Under the pieces are notes generated by a model that was not told the origin of the DNA, searched no databases, and worked only from the letters and a program-made list of their open reading frames with translations. 32,472 bases of DNA from NCBI GenBank assembly GCA_024641825.1, contig JAHECI010000006.1, positions 1-32,472 of the forward strand, given 5' to 3'. Position 1 is the stretch's first letter. Each line of letters begins with the position of its first letter. Origin of the DNA: Desulfobacterales bacterium (GTDB taxonomy: Bacteria; Desulfobacterota; Desulfobacteria; Desulfobacterales; UBA11574). A program made the translations under genes and the position numbers. Shown one piece after another: positions 20,300 through 29,965 of the stretch.

Positions 20300-21562
20300 T
20301 CACAGCCCCCGGGACATTTCGCCTGTTTCCAGATATTCGATTCTTTCGAGCAGGGGTGGATGAGAATAGTTAAAAAAGACATACAGCGGATGGGGTCTGA
20401 TATTCGAAAGGTTTTCCTTTGCCATTTTCTTCAGCGCAGTGACGAGGGGTTTTGCGGTCTTTAAAATTCCGAGGGAATAAAAATCCGCCTCCCGTTCAAA
20501 TTTTCTGGAAACAGCTTTTCCAATAGGCGACAAAAAAAAGTTTACAGGCTCCCACAAAATCCCCACCAGAAAAAGGCCCACATAGGGAGACATGGCTGAA
20601 AAACCAAAACTTTCATACAGCTTTTCCCATGCCATCAACTTTGCTGCCAGAAAAAAAAGCAACAAGGACACGAAACCGCTTAAAAGAATTTGTTTTTTAA
20701 TATGATTTTTTTTCAGATGTCCGATTTCATGGGCCAAAATCGACAGGATTTCGGCGTGACTGTGACATTGAATCAGAGAATCGAACAGGACGATCCGCTT
20801 GGCTTTTCCCAGTCCTGAAAAATACGCATTGGTGTGCCGGGTTCTCCGGGTTGCATCCATCTGGTATATGCCTTCGATATCGAGGCCTTCTCTTTGGGCA
20901 AGTCGTTTAATCCCGATTTTAAGGTCCCCTGCCTCAAGGGGTGTAAATGCGTTAAACAGGGGTGCAATAATGGTGGGATAAAGAACGGTCATCAACAGCT
21001 GGAAACACAAAAAAACAGCCCATGCCCAAATCCACCAGTTTTCTCCGAGAAACTTCAACATCAACAGGAGCGCGGATAGGAGAAAACCGCCCAAAACAAT
21101 CATCACCAGCAATCCCTTTACCAGATCAGAAATCCAAATTTTTATGGTTTTTGTATTAAAACCGTATCGTTCCTCGATGACAAAACTATGATAATAATCG
21201 AAAGGAAGCCCGGCCACCATCTCTCCAAGGCCGATGACGGCAAAGAAAATCAGGCCTGCAGAGAAAAAATTCGTGTTCGCCAGTTTTTCATCGAACCATG
21301 GGAGACCCCCTGAAATAATGATCAAAAGGAACAACATTTTGCCGGCGCTGGTCCGGACAAAATGGAATCGGAAATTATCCGAGGTGTATCGAATGATGTT
21401 TTTTAACTCTCCCTCATGAATCACCCCTTGAAAGGCGACGGGCACCTTTACCCCAAATTTATTGAGATATCTGATATTTATTCGTTCGATGGCCAGACAC
21501 AACACCACACTGAGAAGATACACACTGATATAGGCGATCAAACATGCGTTCAATGAAATCAT
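20300..21562 (-). CDS. M48 family zinc metallopeptidase (Ste24/CAAX protease-like)
   Basis: A 420-residue integral membrane protease. The zinc motif HEIGHLKKNH sits near residues 278-287, with the third ligand expected in EREADFY about 65 residues later. At least five to six hydrophobic segments surround it, with the PLFNAFTPLEAGDLKIGI segment typical of the Ste24 group. In bacteria such enzymes act in membrane or envelope protein quality control. The ATG at 21562 is preferred; the frame begins at a TTG at 21580 without a ribosome site. It is a single gene, convergent with the ferredoxin gene. Confidence 0.92.
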   Translation of the reverse strand: MISLNACLIAYISVYLLSVVLCLAIERINIRYLNKFGVKVPVAFQGVIHEGELKNIIRYTSDNFRFHFVRTSAGKMLFLLIIISGGLPWFDEKLANTNFFSAGLIFFAVIGLGEMVAGLPFDYYHSFVIEERYGFNTKTIKIWISDLVKGLLVMIVLGGFLLSALLLMLKFLGENWWIWAWAVFLCFQLLMTVLYPTIIAPLFNAFTPLEAGDLKIGIKRLAQREGLDIEGIYQMDATRRTRHTNAYFSGLGKAKRIVLFDSLIQCHSHAEILSILAHEIGHLKKNHIKKQILLSGFVSLLLFFLAAKLMAWEKLYESFGFSAMSPYVGLFLVGILWEPVNFFLSPIGKAVSRKFEREADFYSLGILKTAKPLVTALKKMAKENLSNIRPHPLYVFFNYSHPPLLERIEYLETGEMSRGL

Positions 21563-21687
21563 ACACACCCCGGACAACAATCATTTATAAAAAAACGGCC
21601 TGTATCGTAGCATTCCCGCCGATGGCAATCAAGATATGATCCCGGTTTTCGGATAAACACTGCCAGGAAACAGTTTATGCCAGGGTG

Positions 21688-21789
21688 AACGCATTTGATT
21701 TTAGTACAACGAAGCGACGGCGTGTTTCTCTTGGAAAGGGATATGCGCCGTCGTGGAGCGTTCTCTCTCTGCTGGGGTTCAAATGCGTT
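21688..21789. repeat. Nested palindromic element, about 100 bp
   Basis: The outer arms AACGCATTTGA (21688-21698) and TCAAATGCGTT (21779-21789) are perfect inverse complements. Inside them CGACGGCG (21715-21722) faces CGCCGTCG (21746-21753), flanked by AACG facing CGTT. It lies in the gap (21563-21919) between the divergent M48 protease gene and the small gene that follows. Its architecture resembles the 155-bp repeat, but the sequence differs and I found no second copy here. The rest of this gap holds nothing I recognise. Confidence 0.7.
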
Positions 21790-21919
21790 TACCTTGATTT
21801 TTATGTTATCTCAGCTTGAAAAAAAATCGGATTAGCGGTAAAGGATAAATTTTTTAACCTTCAAAATGCCGGCAAACATACGTCTTGCACGGCACAACAA
21901 ACTGTGATAACTTCGTTTT

Positions 21920-22252
21920 ATGAAACAATACGTGATCGATGAACTCAGGCCCAAGGATCATGAAGCGATCAAGGGCTACATGGAAGAAAACTATAGCGCC
22001 TCCGATATGGATGGAATTTACTGGATACCCCTTGAACAGGACATCCTCACCCGAATTCAAAAGGAGCATACGGACTGTCAACCCTTTTATTTTGCCGTCG
22101 ACCTGGAACCAAACCTTATCGCCTTTGAGATGCTGATCCGGACCCAGAAAAGAATGCGATGCAGTTGCATGGGCTATGCAACCGAAAATCAACGCAATTG
22201 GCTCATGGGGCTTGCCGACTCAATATTTGATCAACTCGGGATTAAAATCTAA
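21920..22252 (+). CDS. Conserved-looking small protein of unknown function (110 residues)
   Basis: I do not recognise the family. The product is soluble, mixed alpha/beta, with an acidic N-terminal half (MKQYVIDELRPKDHEAIKGY) and a basic, cysteine-containing segment (RTQKRMRCSCMGYATENQ). There is no signal or membrane segment. The ATG has no clear ribosome site. It precedes plsC by 87 bases on the same strand with no evident terminator, so it may be the first gene of the plsC-rnj-ftsK run. Evidence for coding is the protein-like composition, the conserved-looking frame and the lack of a rival frame. Confidence 0.7.
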   Translation: MKQYVIDELRPKDHEAIKGYMEENYSASDMDGIYWIPLEQDILTRIQKEHTDCQPFYFAVDLEPNLIAFEMLIRTQKRMRCSCMGYATENQRNWLMGLADSIFDQLGIKI

Positions 22253-22339
22253 TCCACCCCCCATTCCACCAGAGATGGAACAACCATGAACAGACACCGA
22301 AGCGTTCTGAATTGATGATGAAGTTTTTTTGATAACAAA

Positions 22340-23065
22340 ATGATACGCAAACTAATTCTTGTTTTATGGACCTTTCTATTTACCGCATACATGGCGGGTT
22401 TGACCGTAATTCTCTCCTTTTTGAGCACCGATGAAAATACGGCGCATAACGTTGGAAGAACCTGGGCAAAATACCTGCTTGCGGCGAGCAACATCAAGGT
22501 CACGGTTAAGGGTATCTCAAATATAAATCTACACGAGTCTCACATTTTTATGGCCAACCATGCGAGCAATTTTGATATCCCTGTTCTTCAGGCCTATCTT
22601 CCGGTTCAATTCAGATGGCTTGCCAAAACCGAGCTTTTTAAGATACCGATCTTCGGTTGGGCCATGAAAAGAGCAGGCTATATCAGCATCGATCGTTCCA
22701 ACAAGGAATCTGCCATACAGAGTCTCCAACGGGCAGCAAACATCATCAAAAACGGCGCATCCGTCATTATATTCCCTGAAGGGACCCGAAGCAGAAATCA
22801 AAATGTCCAGCCGTTTAAGAAAGGAGGATTTGTTTTGGCGGTGGATTCCGGTGTCCCCATCGTCCCGGTAGTCCTTCACGGAACTTGGAAAATTATGCCT
22901 AAAAATCAGATTGTTATCGAACCCGGCCATGTGGTTGTGGAAATCAAAAAACCCATCGAATCTTCGGATTATAGCAGAGAAACAAAAGGTCTTCTGATGG
23001 AAAAAGTCAGGAACGTGATCCTGGAATCCTTAGAAAACGGAAAAAAGAAGGGATCATTATGCTGA
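22340..23065 (+). CDS. plsC: 1-acyl-sn-glycerol-3-phosphate acyltransferase
   Basis: A 241-residue enzyme that acylates lysophosphatidic acid to phosphatidic acid at the inner membrane. An N-terminal hydrophobic anchor (about residues 5-30) is followed by the catalytic NHASNFD motif (near 73-79, matching NHx4D), the FRWLAKTELFKIPIFGWAMK block and the acceptor-binding FPEGTRSR motif (near 145-152). The length is usual for PlsC. Its 3' end overlaps the start of the RNase J gene by seven bases, so the two are coupled. No strong ribosome site is seen before the ATG. Confidence 0.94.
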   Translation: MIRKLILVLWTFLFTAYMAGLTVILSFLSTDENTAHNVGRTWAKYLLAASNIKVTVKGISNINLHESHIFMANHASNFDIPVLQAYLPVQFRWLAKTELFKIPIFGWAMKRAGYISIDRSNKESAIQSLQRAANIIKNGASVIIFPEGTRSRNQNVQPFKKGGFVLAVDSGVPIVPVVLHGTWKIMPKNQIVIEPGHVVVEIKKPIESSDYSRETKGLLMEKVRNVILESLENGKKKGSLC

Positions 23066-24708
23066 AAATAATACCCCTCGGCGGATTGGGAGAAATCGGA
23101 CTTAACATGATGGTTTTTGAATATGGCGATTCAGCGTTCATCGTTGATGCCGGGCTCATGTTTCCGGAAGACTATATGCTGGGGATCGATTATGTAATTC
23201 CGGATATGAGTTACATCAAACAGAAAAAACCCCATATTTCAGGGGTCGTCCTGACCCATGCCCACGAAGACCACATCGGAGCACTGCCGTATCTGCTGAG
23301 AGAGATGAATGTGCCGATTTATGGTACGCCGTTTACCCTGGGGGTTGTGCGGAAAAAACTTGAAGAACATGGACTCCTTTCACCCGTTCGGCTGCATGAA
23401 ATTTCACCCAGAGAAAAGCTTGAACTGGGCCCCTTTGAACTCGAGTTTATTCGTGTCTGCCACAGCGCTGTAGATGGCGTTGGGATTGCCATAAAAACCC
23501 CCGTGGGGCTGGTCGTTCATACCGGGGATTTTAAGATCAGCCACACGTCTGTTGACGGCATGATCACCGACGTAAACAAGTTTGCCCAGTATGGCGAGAA
23601 AGGGGTTCTTGCCCTCTTATCGGATTCCACGAATGTGGAAAGGGAAGGATATACCATTTCCGATGAGGAGGTTGGAGACACCTTGGGACGGATTGCAACA
23701 GGTCGAACCGGGCGAATCATTGTCGGTCTTTTTGCCTCCAGCATCACCCGAATCCAGCAGGTCATCGATATTGCACAGGCCATCAACCGGAAAGTCGTTT
23801 TTAACGGCAGGAGTATAGAAACGAGTGTAAATATCGCAAAAAATCTTGGATACATTCGCATCCCTGAAGAGATGGAAATCCATATCGAACAGGTCCATGA
23901 TTTCCCGGATGAAGAGATCGTTATTATAACCACAGGCAGTCAGGGAGAGCCCATGGCGGCCCTGGCGCGCATGGCAACAGGCACCCACAAGCAGATAAAG
24001 ATCAGAAAAGAGGACACGGTTATCCTTTCTTCGAAATTTATACCCGGCAACGAAAAAGCCATCACCAAGATCATTAACGATCTTTATCGGCGCGGTGCCG
24101 ATGTTATTTATGAAAAAATATCGAAAATTCATGTATCGGGTCATGCTTTTCAAGAAGAGTTAAAGCTTATGATCAATCTCACCCGGCCCAAATATTTTAT
24201 TCCAATCCACGGAGAATTCCGCCATCTGGTTCTTCATTCACGTCTGGCAAAGCAGGTGGGCATCGCCGAGGAAAACATCCTTCTTGCGGAAAACGGCCAG
24301 ATCATAGAATTTGATGAAAACGGCGGAAGAATTCAAGACAATGTTTTGACCGGCCGGGTGCTCATTGACGGCAAAGGTGTCGGAGATGTGGGAAGGAGCG
24401 TGCTCAAGGAAAGACGAAACCTGTCCGAAGACGGCCTGGTTGTCGTTAACATGGCCTTTGATGAAGAGACCGGTATTGTGATATACGGACCTGAAATCGT
24501 TTCTCGCGGGTTTGTGTTTGAAACGGAAACGGGCCACCTTCTGGAAGATGCAAAATGTGTTGTTCTGGAAATTGTCGAAGAAGTGAGCCCTGAAGTCTCG
24601 GATCGGACGGCCAAAATCCGAGCAAAAATACAAAAAGCCCTGAGAAAATATTTTTCCTTTACCATAAATCGCCGACCGGTTATACTTCCGTTTATTTTGG
24701 AAGTTTAA
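23059..24708 (+). CDS. rnj: Ribonuclease J
   Basis: A 549-residue metallo-beta-lactamase/beta-CASP ribonuclease with endonuclease and 5'-3' exonuclease activity, used in mRNA turnover and rRNA maturation. The metal site is THAHEDHIG (about residues 66-74, HxHxDH). Later motifs are VGLVVHTGDFKISH, LALLSDSTNVEREG and the beta-CASP stretch including YFIPIHGEFRHL near residue 375-386. The C-terminal domain is present, so the protein is full length. AAGGG precedes the ATG inside the end of plsC. RNase J in place of, or besides, RNase E is common in Desulfobacterota. Confidence 0.95.
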   Translation: MLKIIPLGGLGEIGLNMMVFEYGDSAFIVDAGLMFPEDYMLGIDYVIPDMSYIKQKKPHISGVVLTHAHEDHIGALPYLLREMNVPIYGTPFTLGVVRKKLEEHGLLSPVRLHEISPREKLELGPFELEFIRVCHSAVDGVGIAIKTPVGLVVHTGDFKISHTSVDGMITDVNKFAQYGEKGVLALLSDSTNVEREGYTISDEEVGDTLGRIATGRTGRIIVGLFASSITRIQQVIDIAQAINRKVVFNGRSIETSVNIAKNLGYIRIPEEMEIHIEQVHDFPDEEIVIITTGSQGEPMAALARMATGTHKQIKIRKEDTVILSSKFIPGNEKAITKIINDLYRRGADVIYEKISKIHVSGHAFQEELKLMINLTRPKYFIPIHGEFRHLVLHSRLAKQVGIAEENILLAENGQIIEFDENGGRIQDNVLTGRVLIDGKGVGDVGRSVLKERRNLSEDGLVVVNMAFDEETGIVIYGPEIVSRGFVFETETGHLLEDAKCVVLEIVEEVSPEVSDRTAKIRAKIQKALRKYFSFTINRRPVILPFILEV

Positions 24709-24733
24709 ACATCGACCATTGAAATCGATTCAA

Positions 24734-26881
24734 ATGCGCAAAGAAATCACCGGAATTTTACTATTTTTTCTCGTTATTTTTACGCTGATCAGTCTTCTGT
24801 CATACAGTCCGGCTGATCCTTCGATCAATACTGCCAGGGCCCCGGGGCAGATCCACAACTTTTTCGGTTTATTTGGCGCCCATCTGGCGGGCATCCTCAT
24901 CGGACTGTTTGGACTCGGTGCTTTCTGGGTTCCGATTCTACTTCTGCTCACCAGTATCCATTTTTTCGGCAACCATTCCCGAAAAGCCATCATTTACACC
25001 CTTGCCGGCGGCGTTGTTCTGATGATCACCACCGGGAGCTTACTGGCACTCAAGCACAACCATATCGTTATTCTCGGCAGCAAATTTTCTTCCGGCGGCC
25101 TCATCGGAATCCCTTTAAAATCATTTCTCGTAAAATATTCCAACATGCTGGGGGGAGCGGTTATCCTGGCACTTTTATGGATCATCGGTCTGATTCTGGC
25201 CACCGGTTTTTCTTTGATAAAGTTTGCCAAACGATGTTGGCAAACAGGTATTTTTTCAGCAGATCGACTGCGCACATTATTCATAAAATGGAAAGAGCAA
25301 CGGAAAAAATCAAAACAACGTTCCGGAACAAAAAAAGTTAAGATCGTCAAGCAGGAACCGAAAATAGAAATCAAAACCCCCAAACCCCGGCCCATCAAGG
25401 AAACCCCGGCGCCGCGTCAGGAAGTGTTTGATTTCATGCATGCCGGGAAAGGATTTCAGCTGCCATCGATCAATCTTTTAGACGATTTCGAAGAGGCCCT
25501 CTCTTCTGCCGATGATGAAAATTTAAAGATGCAGTCGAAACTCCTTGAAAAAAAGCTCGAAGACTTTAACGTCCAAGGAAAGGTGGTTGCCATTTCCCCC
25601 GGCCCCATCATCACGACCTTTGAATATGAACCGGCTCCGGGAATTAAAATAAACAAAATCGTCAATCTTACCGACGACCTTTCCCTGGCGCTACGAGCCA
25701 TAAGCATTAGAATTGTGGCCCCGATCCCGGGAAAAGCCGTCATCGGGATTGAACTCCCCAATGCCTCCAGGGAGATTGTAAGATTCAAAGGGATTGTCGC
25801 TTCGAGCGGCTTCCAAAAATCGAAGTCCAAACTGACCATCTGTCTCGGCAGGGACATCATCGGAAACCCTGTGGTTGCAGAGCTCGACAAGATGCCGCAC
25901 CTACTCATTGCCGGCGCAACCGGAAGCGGCAAAAGCGTGGCCCTGAATGCCATGATCTGCAGCCTGCTCTACAAATCGACTCCGGATGATGTAAAACTGA
26001 TTATGGTCGATCCCAAAAGAATTGAACTTTCCAATTACGACGGAATACCACACCTCATTACGCCGGTGGTAACAGACATTAAAAAAGCCACCAATGCCCT
26101 ATTCTGGGCCGTACGTGAAATGGAGAGACGGTATGAACTCCTATCTGAAAATAAGGCCAGACACATAAGACAGTATAACCAGAAGATCGAAAAGGATCGT
26201 CAGACCCCCGAAGGAAAAGACCTGGAGAAACTGCCGTATATCGTTATTATCATCGATGAGCTTGCCGATCTTATGTTGGCCGCATCAAGGAACGTGGAGG
26301 TTGCCTTGACACGCCTGGCTCAGATGGCCAGAGCCGCCGGTATCCATTTGATACTTGCCACCCAACGGCCTTCCGTGGACGTGCTCACCGGGATCATTAA
26401 GGCCAATTTTCCCACCCGCCTGACCTTCCAGGTTTCTTCCAAGACCGATTCCAGAACCATCATCGATACCAACGGTGCCGAAAACCTTTTAGGAAACGGA
26501 GACATGCTTTTTCTGCCGCCGGGCACCGCCAAACTCCAGCGTATTCATGGGGCATACCTTTCAGAATTGGAGCTTGGAAGGATCATTGAATTTCTAAAGA
26601 AACAGGAAACACCGGAATACGACCAGACCATCGTCAAAGCGCCGCCAAAGGAAACGGAAGATTCCGGTGAGAAAGAATATGACGAAAGATATGACGATGC
26701 CGTGGCACTCATCACAAAAAATGGACAGGCATCCATATCCATGATTCAGCGGCATTTGCGTATCGGCTATAATCGAGCGGCCCGTATTATCGAAATGATG
26801 GAGGAAGAAGGGATCGTGGGTCCCTCGGATGGTGCCAAACCGAGAACGGTCCTGGTTAAAGGGTATGAAGACATACCTTAG
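24734..26881 (+). CDS. ftsK: FtsK/SpoIIIE DNA translocase
   Basis: A 715-residue ATP-driven DNA pump that clears chromosome DNA from the division septum. The N-terminus has four hydrophobic segments (about residues 5-170), followed by a charged linker of about 80 residues, shorter than in E. coli. The motor has Walker A AGATGSGKSVALNAM (near 393) and Walker B IVIIIDELADLML (near 508). The C-terminal gamma domain, winged helix (about 645-710) with GQASISMIQRHLRIGYNRAA, reads KOPS-type polarity sites. The ATG at 24734 is chosen over an upstream TTG at 24719; neither has a good ribosome site. The start follows the RNase J stop by 25 bases. Confidence 0.95.
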   Translation: MRKEITGILLFFLVIFTLISLLSYSPADPSINTARAPGQIHNFFGLFGAHLAGILIGLFGLGAFWVPILLLLTSIHFFGNHSRKAIIYTLAGGVVLMITTGSLLALKHNHIVILGSKFSSGGLIGIPLKSFLVKYSNMLGGAVILALLWIIGLILATGFSLIKFAKRCWQTGIFSADRLRTLFIKWKEQRKKSKQRSGTKKVKIVKQEPKIEIKTPKPRPIKETPAPRQEVFDFMHAGKGFQLPSINLLDDFEEALSSADDENLKMQSKLLEKKLEDFNVQGKVVAISPGPIITTFEYEPAPGIKINKIVNLTDDLSLALRAISIRIVAPIPGKAVIGIELPNASREIVRFKGIVASSGFQKSKSKLTICLGRDIIGNPVVAELDKMPHLLIAGATGSGKSVALNAMICSLLYKSTPDDVKLIMVDPKRIELSNYDGIPHLITPVVTDIKKATNALFWAVREMERRYELLSENKARHIRQYNQKIEKDRQTPEGKDLEKLPYIVIIIDELADLMLAASRNVEVALTRLAQMARAAGIHLILATQRPSVDVLTGIIKANFPTRLTFQVSSKTDSRTIIDTNGAENLLGNGDMLFLPPGTAKLQRIHGAYLSELELGRIIEFLKKQETPEYDQTIVKAPPKETEDSGEKEYDERYDDAVALITKNGQASISMIQRHLRIGYNRAARIIEMMEEEGIVGPSDGAKPRTVLVKGYEDIP

Positions 26882-27045
26882 AACCCGCTTCAAAACCGAT
26901 CTCCCGTGGTCTCGAACCTTTTTTAACGCCCTCTCCGAACAATCTTTTTTTAAATCGCATAATCACGCCAAAGGCGGATAAAACGCGTGGTTGAGAATTC
27001 GTAAAGAAAGAACAGATTAAAAAAAATAGCATCCTATATTTTAAA

Positions 27046-27696
27046 ATGACACTTGATGAAAAACTGCTCAATGGCGTTAAAGGTTTTCTGGACCCTCAAG
27101 AGGGAAACGCCCTTTTTGAAATTGCCATAGAGGCCAGTCGTCGAGGTCCCTGCCTGGAAATCGGGAGTTACTGCGGCAAATCGACAATTTATCTGGGTTC
27201 AGCCTGCAGAAAAAACAACAGTGTTCTATTCTCCATCGATCATCACCGAGGATCCGAAGAACAGCAGCCTGGAGAAGAATATTTCGATCCCGAGCTGTAT
27301 GACCCAAAAGCCCGCCGTGTGGACACATTTAAAGAATTTAGAAATACCATTGAAAAAGCCGGGCTCGAAGATACGGTGGTGCCCATGGTATGCAGGTCCG
27401 AACTGGCTGCACGTTTGTGGGCGACATCCCTCAGCCTGGTTTTTATTGACGGCGGTCATTCTTATGGAGCGGCATACACGGATTACAACGCCTGGGCCGG
27501 ACACATCATGCCCAATGGATATCTGCTGATTCACGATATTTTTAAAGACCCTGAAAAGGGGGGCCAGGCACCGTATCATGTTTACAAGCTGGCGGTTGCA
27601 TCGGGTCTTTTCAAAGAAGTTTCCATGATAAACACCTTGGGAGTCCTGAGACGCATGCCGTCCGGCGCCATCCCTGAAACCCTCCCCCAGCAGTAA
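27046..27696 (+). CDS. Class I SAM-dependent methyltransferase (Methyltransf_24 type)
   Basis: A 216-residue methyltransferase-fold protein. The SAM-binding loop is PCLEIGSYCGKSTIYLG (about residues 32-48), the acidic second strand is SIDHHRG, and the later VFIDGGHSYGAAYTDYNAW segment is characteristic of the Methyltransf_24 group, which often modifies sugars or small molecules. No signal or membrane segment. The ATG has no clear ribosome site. It follows ftsK by 165 bases on the same strand and ends about 150 bases before copy 2 of the palindromic repeat. The substrate is unknown. Confidence 0.85.
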   Translation: MTLDEKLLNGVKGFLDPQEGNALFEIAIEASRRGPCLEIGSYCGKSTIYLGSACRKNNSVLFSIDHHRGSEEQQPGEEYFDPELYDPKARRVDTFKEFRNTIEKAGLEDTVVPMVCRSELAARLWATSLSLVFIDGGHSYGAAYTDYNAWAGHIMPNGYLLIHDIFKDPEKGGQAPYHVYKLAVASGLFKEVSMINTLGVLRRMPSGAIPETLPQQ

Positions 27697-27842
27697 TCAC
27701 TCAATACACCCCTTCCAATAAGTCTTACCGAGAGCAAATATGGGGAAAAGAAAGGGTCAAGCCCACCGATGACTTTTTTAAAATTGGGGTTTTAGATTTG
27801 ATTGGCATTTAATTTTTGTCATTTGAGTTTTGCCCCAAGGAA

Positions 27843-27997
27843 ACTGAGTAGTTTCCAATTCACAAATGAGATATTTTTTCGATGAGCAAGGCCGCACAAG
27901 GGTTTTTGCCCGAGACGTACGCCTGTACGTCGAGGGCGGAAACCCACGGAGAACGCCGCTCATCGGAAAAATAGCCATTTATGGATGGAAACTAATT
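27843..27997. repeat. 155-bp palindromic repeat, copy 2
   Basis: The copy matches 465-619 over its full length with eight substitutions. It lies between convergent methyltransferase genes, ending five bases before the stop codon of the minus-strand one. Compared with copy 1, the outer end is more perfectly inverted (GGAAACT facing AGTTTCC), and the central stem keeps its pairing through G-T pairs at 27906-27907 with 27938-27939. The upstream flank includes a TTGGGG/CCCCAA inverted pair (27784 and 27834 area). Confidence 0.9.
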
Positions 27998-28002
27998 TAT
28001 TT

Positions 28003-28731
28003 TTACGATGAGGTGTTAAGGTCGTCTTTGGTCAGATACACCACAAGGCTCTTGCCCACGACCGGATTGAACAGCCGGTCGAGAAACCGGGTAATCGAAG
28101 GATGCTTCATGATATCCCATACCAGAAGACGGTGATACAGGTTTACGAGCCGGGAATCTTCACGTTCCGGACCCACAAGGCACTTCAGCCACCAATACGG
28201 TACATGGAGGCTGTGGGCACAATGGTGCCCCCAGGGTTTCAGGCCTTTTCTTTCCAAAAGATTCATCAGCACTTTCTTTTTATAGATACGGACATGTCCA
28301 TTTTCGGTGTTGTGGTAATTTTCGGAAAGTGCCCAGCAGATTCGCTCGGGCAGATAATTTGGGACACTAACAACCAAATCTTTACGCGGTTTCAAGACCC
28401 TGACGGCTTCAGAAACCGCGGTCTTCTCGTCATGAAGATGTTCCAGAATTTCCGAACAGATGACAAGGTCAAAATAATTATCCCTGAACGGCAGGTGATA
28501 TATATCGGCAACAGCAACCGTGCACATCCCCCCGCCGTGTTCTCCGAGTCTTTCCTGGTTTTCAACCCTGGTTCGTGCCTCAAAAACATCATCAAAGTTG
28601 ATGTCCACCCCGATGGCAACGACGTTCCTGAACCTAAACGCACCGCAGGTGTGGCGCCCGGTTCCGCATCCGATATCCAGGATACGACAGCCGGGGGGTA
28701 TGTCGAGCCGGTCAAAATCGATGGTAATCAC
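28003..28731 (-). CDS. Class I SAM-dependent methyltransferase (Methyltransf_11 type)
   Basis: A 242-residue methyltransferase. Motif I is ILDIGCGTGRHTCG near residue 17-30, motif post-I is VAIGVDINFDDV, and motif III-IV is DLVICSEILEHLHDEKTAVS, typical of the type 11 group. The GTG start at 28731 is chosen because AGGGAG sits nine bases upstream, inside the end of the glycosyltransferase gene; the frame also opens at a TTG at 28755. The 20-base overlap with the GT4 gene implies co-translation in a minus-strand operon. Its substrate may be the glycan or glycolipid made by the neighbouring glycosyltransferases; this is inference. Confidence 0.87.
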   Translation of the reverse strand: MITIDFDRLDIPPGCRILDIGCGTGRHTCGAFRFRNVVAIGVDINFDDVFEARTRVENQERLGEHGGGMCTVAVADIYHLPFRDNYFDLVICSEILEHLHDEKTAVSEAVRVLKPRKDLVVSVPNYLPERICWALSENYHNTENGHVRIYKKKVLMNLLERKGLKPWGHHCAHSLHVPYWWLKCLVGPEREDSRLVNLYHRLLVWDIMKHPSITRFLDRLFNPVVGKSLVVYLTKDDLNTSS

Positions 28732-29965
28732 GGATGGTCTCCCTGTAGGCCGCAACGGTCATTTCTGCGGCCCTTTTCCAGGTAAAGCGACTGTGAACCC
28801 GATTAAACCCGGCACGACCCATTTTCTCTGCCTGGTCAGGATTTTCAAGAAGTCGTGTGATCGCATTCACAAGTTCCCGGGAATTGGCAGGGGGAACCAG
28901 AACACCGGCATCCCCCACCACCTCGGGCAAGGCACCGCCGGTGGTGCTGACCACCGGCAAACCGCATGCCATCGCCTCCCCGGCCGGAAAACCGAATCCC
29001 TCGTATACGGACGGAACGATGGCCAAAGAAGCCCTGGCATATTGCCGAACAAAGGCGTCATGGTCGATCCGACCTGTAAACGTAATCCGCTCTTTTATCC
29101 CCAAATTTTTTATGAGTTTTTCAACATCGCCATTCTTTTTTACGGTACCGACAATAACGAGCCTGACGTCGAGGGTTTTGGAGATTTCAGCTACTGCTTC
29201 AAGGAGGTAGGCAAGCCCTTTAATCGGCGTATCCGCGCTGCTGGTAACGATAATCCTCCCTTTTTCCCTTCTGATTTCAGAAACCGGATAGAAAAGGTCG
29301 GTATTGATGCCATTCAGAATGACTTTGAATCGTTCCTTGGGAATCCCGAAATTTTTACTGATGTCGTTTTTGGCAGACTGGGAAACGGTGATAATGTGGG
29401 AGAGGGTTCTGGAAACCCTTTTTTGCATACCGATAAAAGAATACCATCGCATCTGTTTCATCTTTTGCCAAAAAGACGGAGCGGTTCTTACGGCCAGATC
29501 CCGATCAACGGTTATGGGGTGGTGGATTGTGGCGATGGTGGGAATAAATTCTTTAATGGACTTTATGCCGTATGAAAGACTCTGATTGTCATGAACGATA
29601 TCGTATGTGTGTCGCCGTTTCCTTAAAAATCGATGGGCCCTGAGACCGAACGTAAACGGTTCCGGGAATCCCATGGTGGAAACCCCCAGCCACTCCATAA
29701 GATTGATGGGATCTGAAAGCTCTTTTAAAGAGGGCATCCTGAACAGATCATCCGGGTTATAAAGGTCGAGACCGGGAAGCTGAAACAGCTTTATATCTTT
29801 ATCGAGCTGGGGGATGGGCGGCCCTGAAACCACCTCCACATGATGTCCCAAGTCTTTGAGCGCTCTGCTCAAATTATATATATAGACCCCCTGCCCGCCG
29901 CAGTGGGGATGGCTTCGATAGCTCAACAGGCAGATTCTCAATCGATCCGCCTTATCCCTTGACAT
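28712..29965 (-). CDS. GT4-type glycosyltransferase
   Basis: A 417-residue GT-B retaining glycosyltransferase. The acceptor domain begins with RICLLSYRSHPHCGGQGVYI and a Glyco_transf_4 block (LSRALKDLGHHVEVVSG). The donor domain shows YEGFGFPAGEAMACGLPVVS with the E-x7-E motif, then GGALPEVVGDAGVLVPP. The ATG at 29965 is preferred because GAGGTGCTATA precedes it; the frame is open back to 30076 inside the upstream gene, where extension is unlikely. It overlaps the DUF3524-type gene by 14 bases and the methyltransferase gene by 20. Sugar and acceptor are unknown. Confidence 0.9.
   Translation of the reverse strand: MSRDKADRLRICLLSYRSHPHCGGQGVYIYNLSRALKDLGHHVEVVSGPPIPQLDKDIKLFQLPGLDLYNPDDLFRMPSLKELSDPINLMEWLGVSTMGFPEPFTFGLRAHRFLRKRRHTYDIVHDNQSLSYGIKSIKEFIPTIATIHHPITVDRDLAVRTAPSFWQKMKQMRWYSFIGMQKRVSRTLSHIITVSQSAKNDISKNFGIPKERFKVILNGINTDLFYPVSEIRREKGRIIVTSSADTPIKGLAYLLEAVAEISKTLDVRLVIVGTVKKNGDVEKLIKNLGIKERITFTGRIDHDAFVRQYARASLAIVPSVYEGFGFPAGEAMACGLPVVSTTGGALPEVVGDAGVLVPPANSRELVNAITRLLENPDQAEKMGRAGFNRVHSRFTWKRAAEMTVAAYRETIRDYHRF

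Noticed and set aside
28520-29575. Long plus-strand frame of 351 codons
   Set aside because: It lies antisense to two well-supported genes, has no ribosome site, and its protein has no recognisable motif and an odd composition. The minus-strand frames show clear family motifs.
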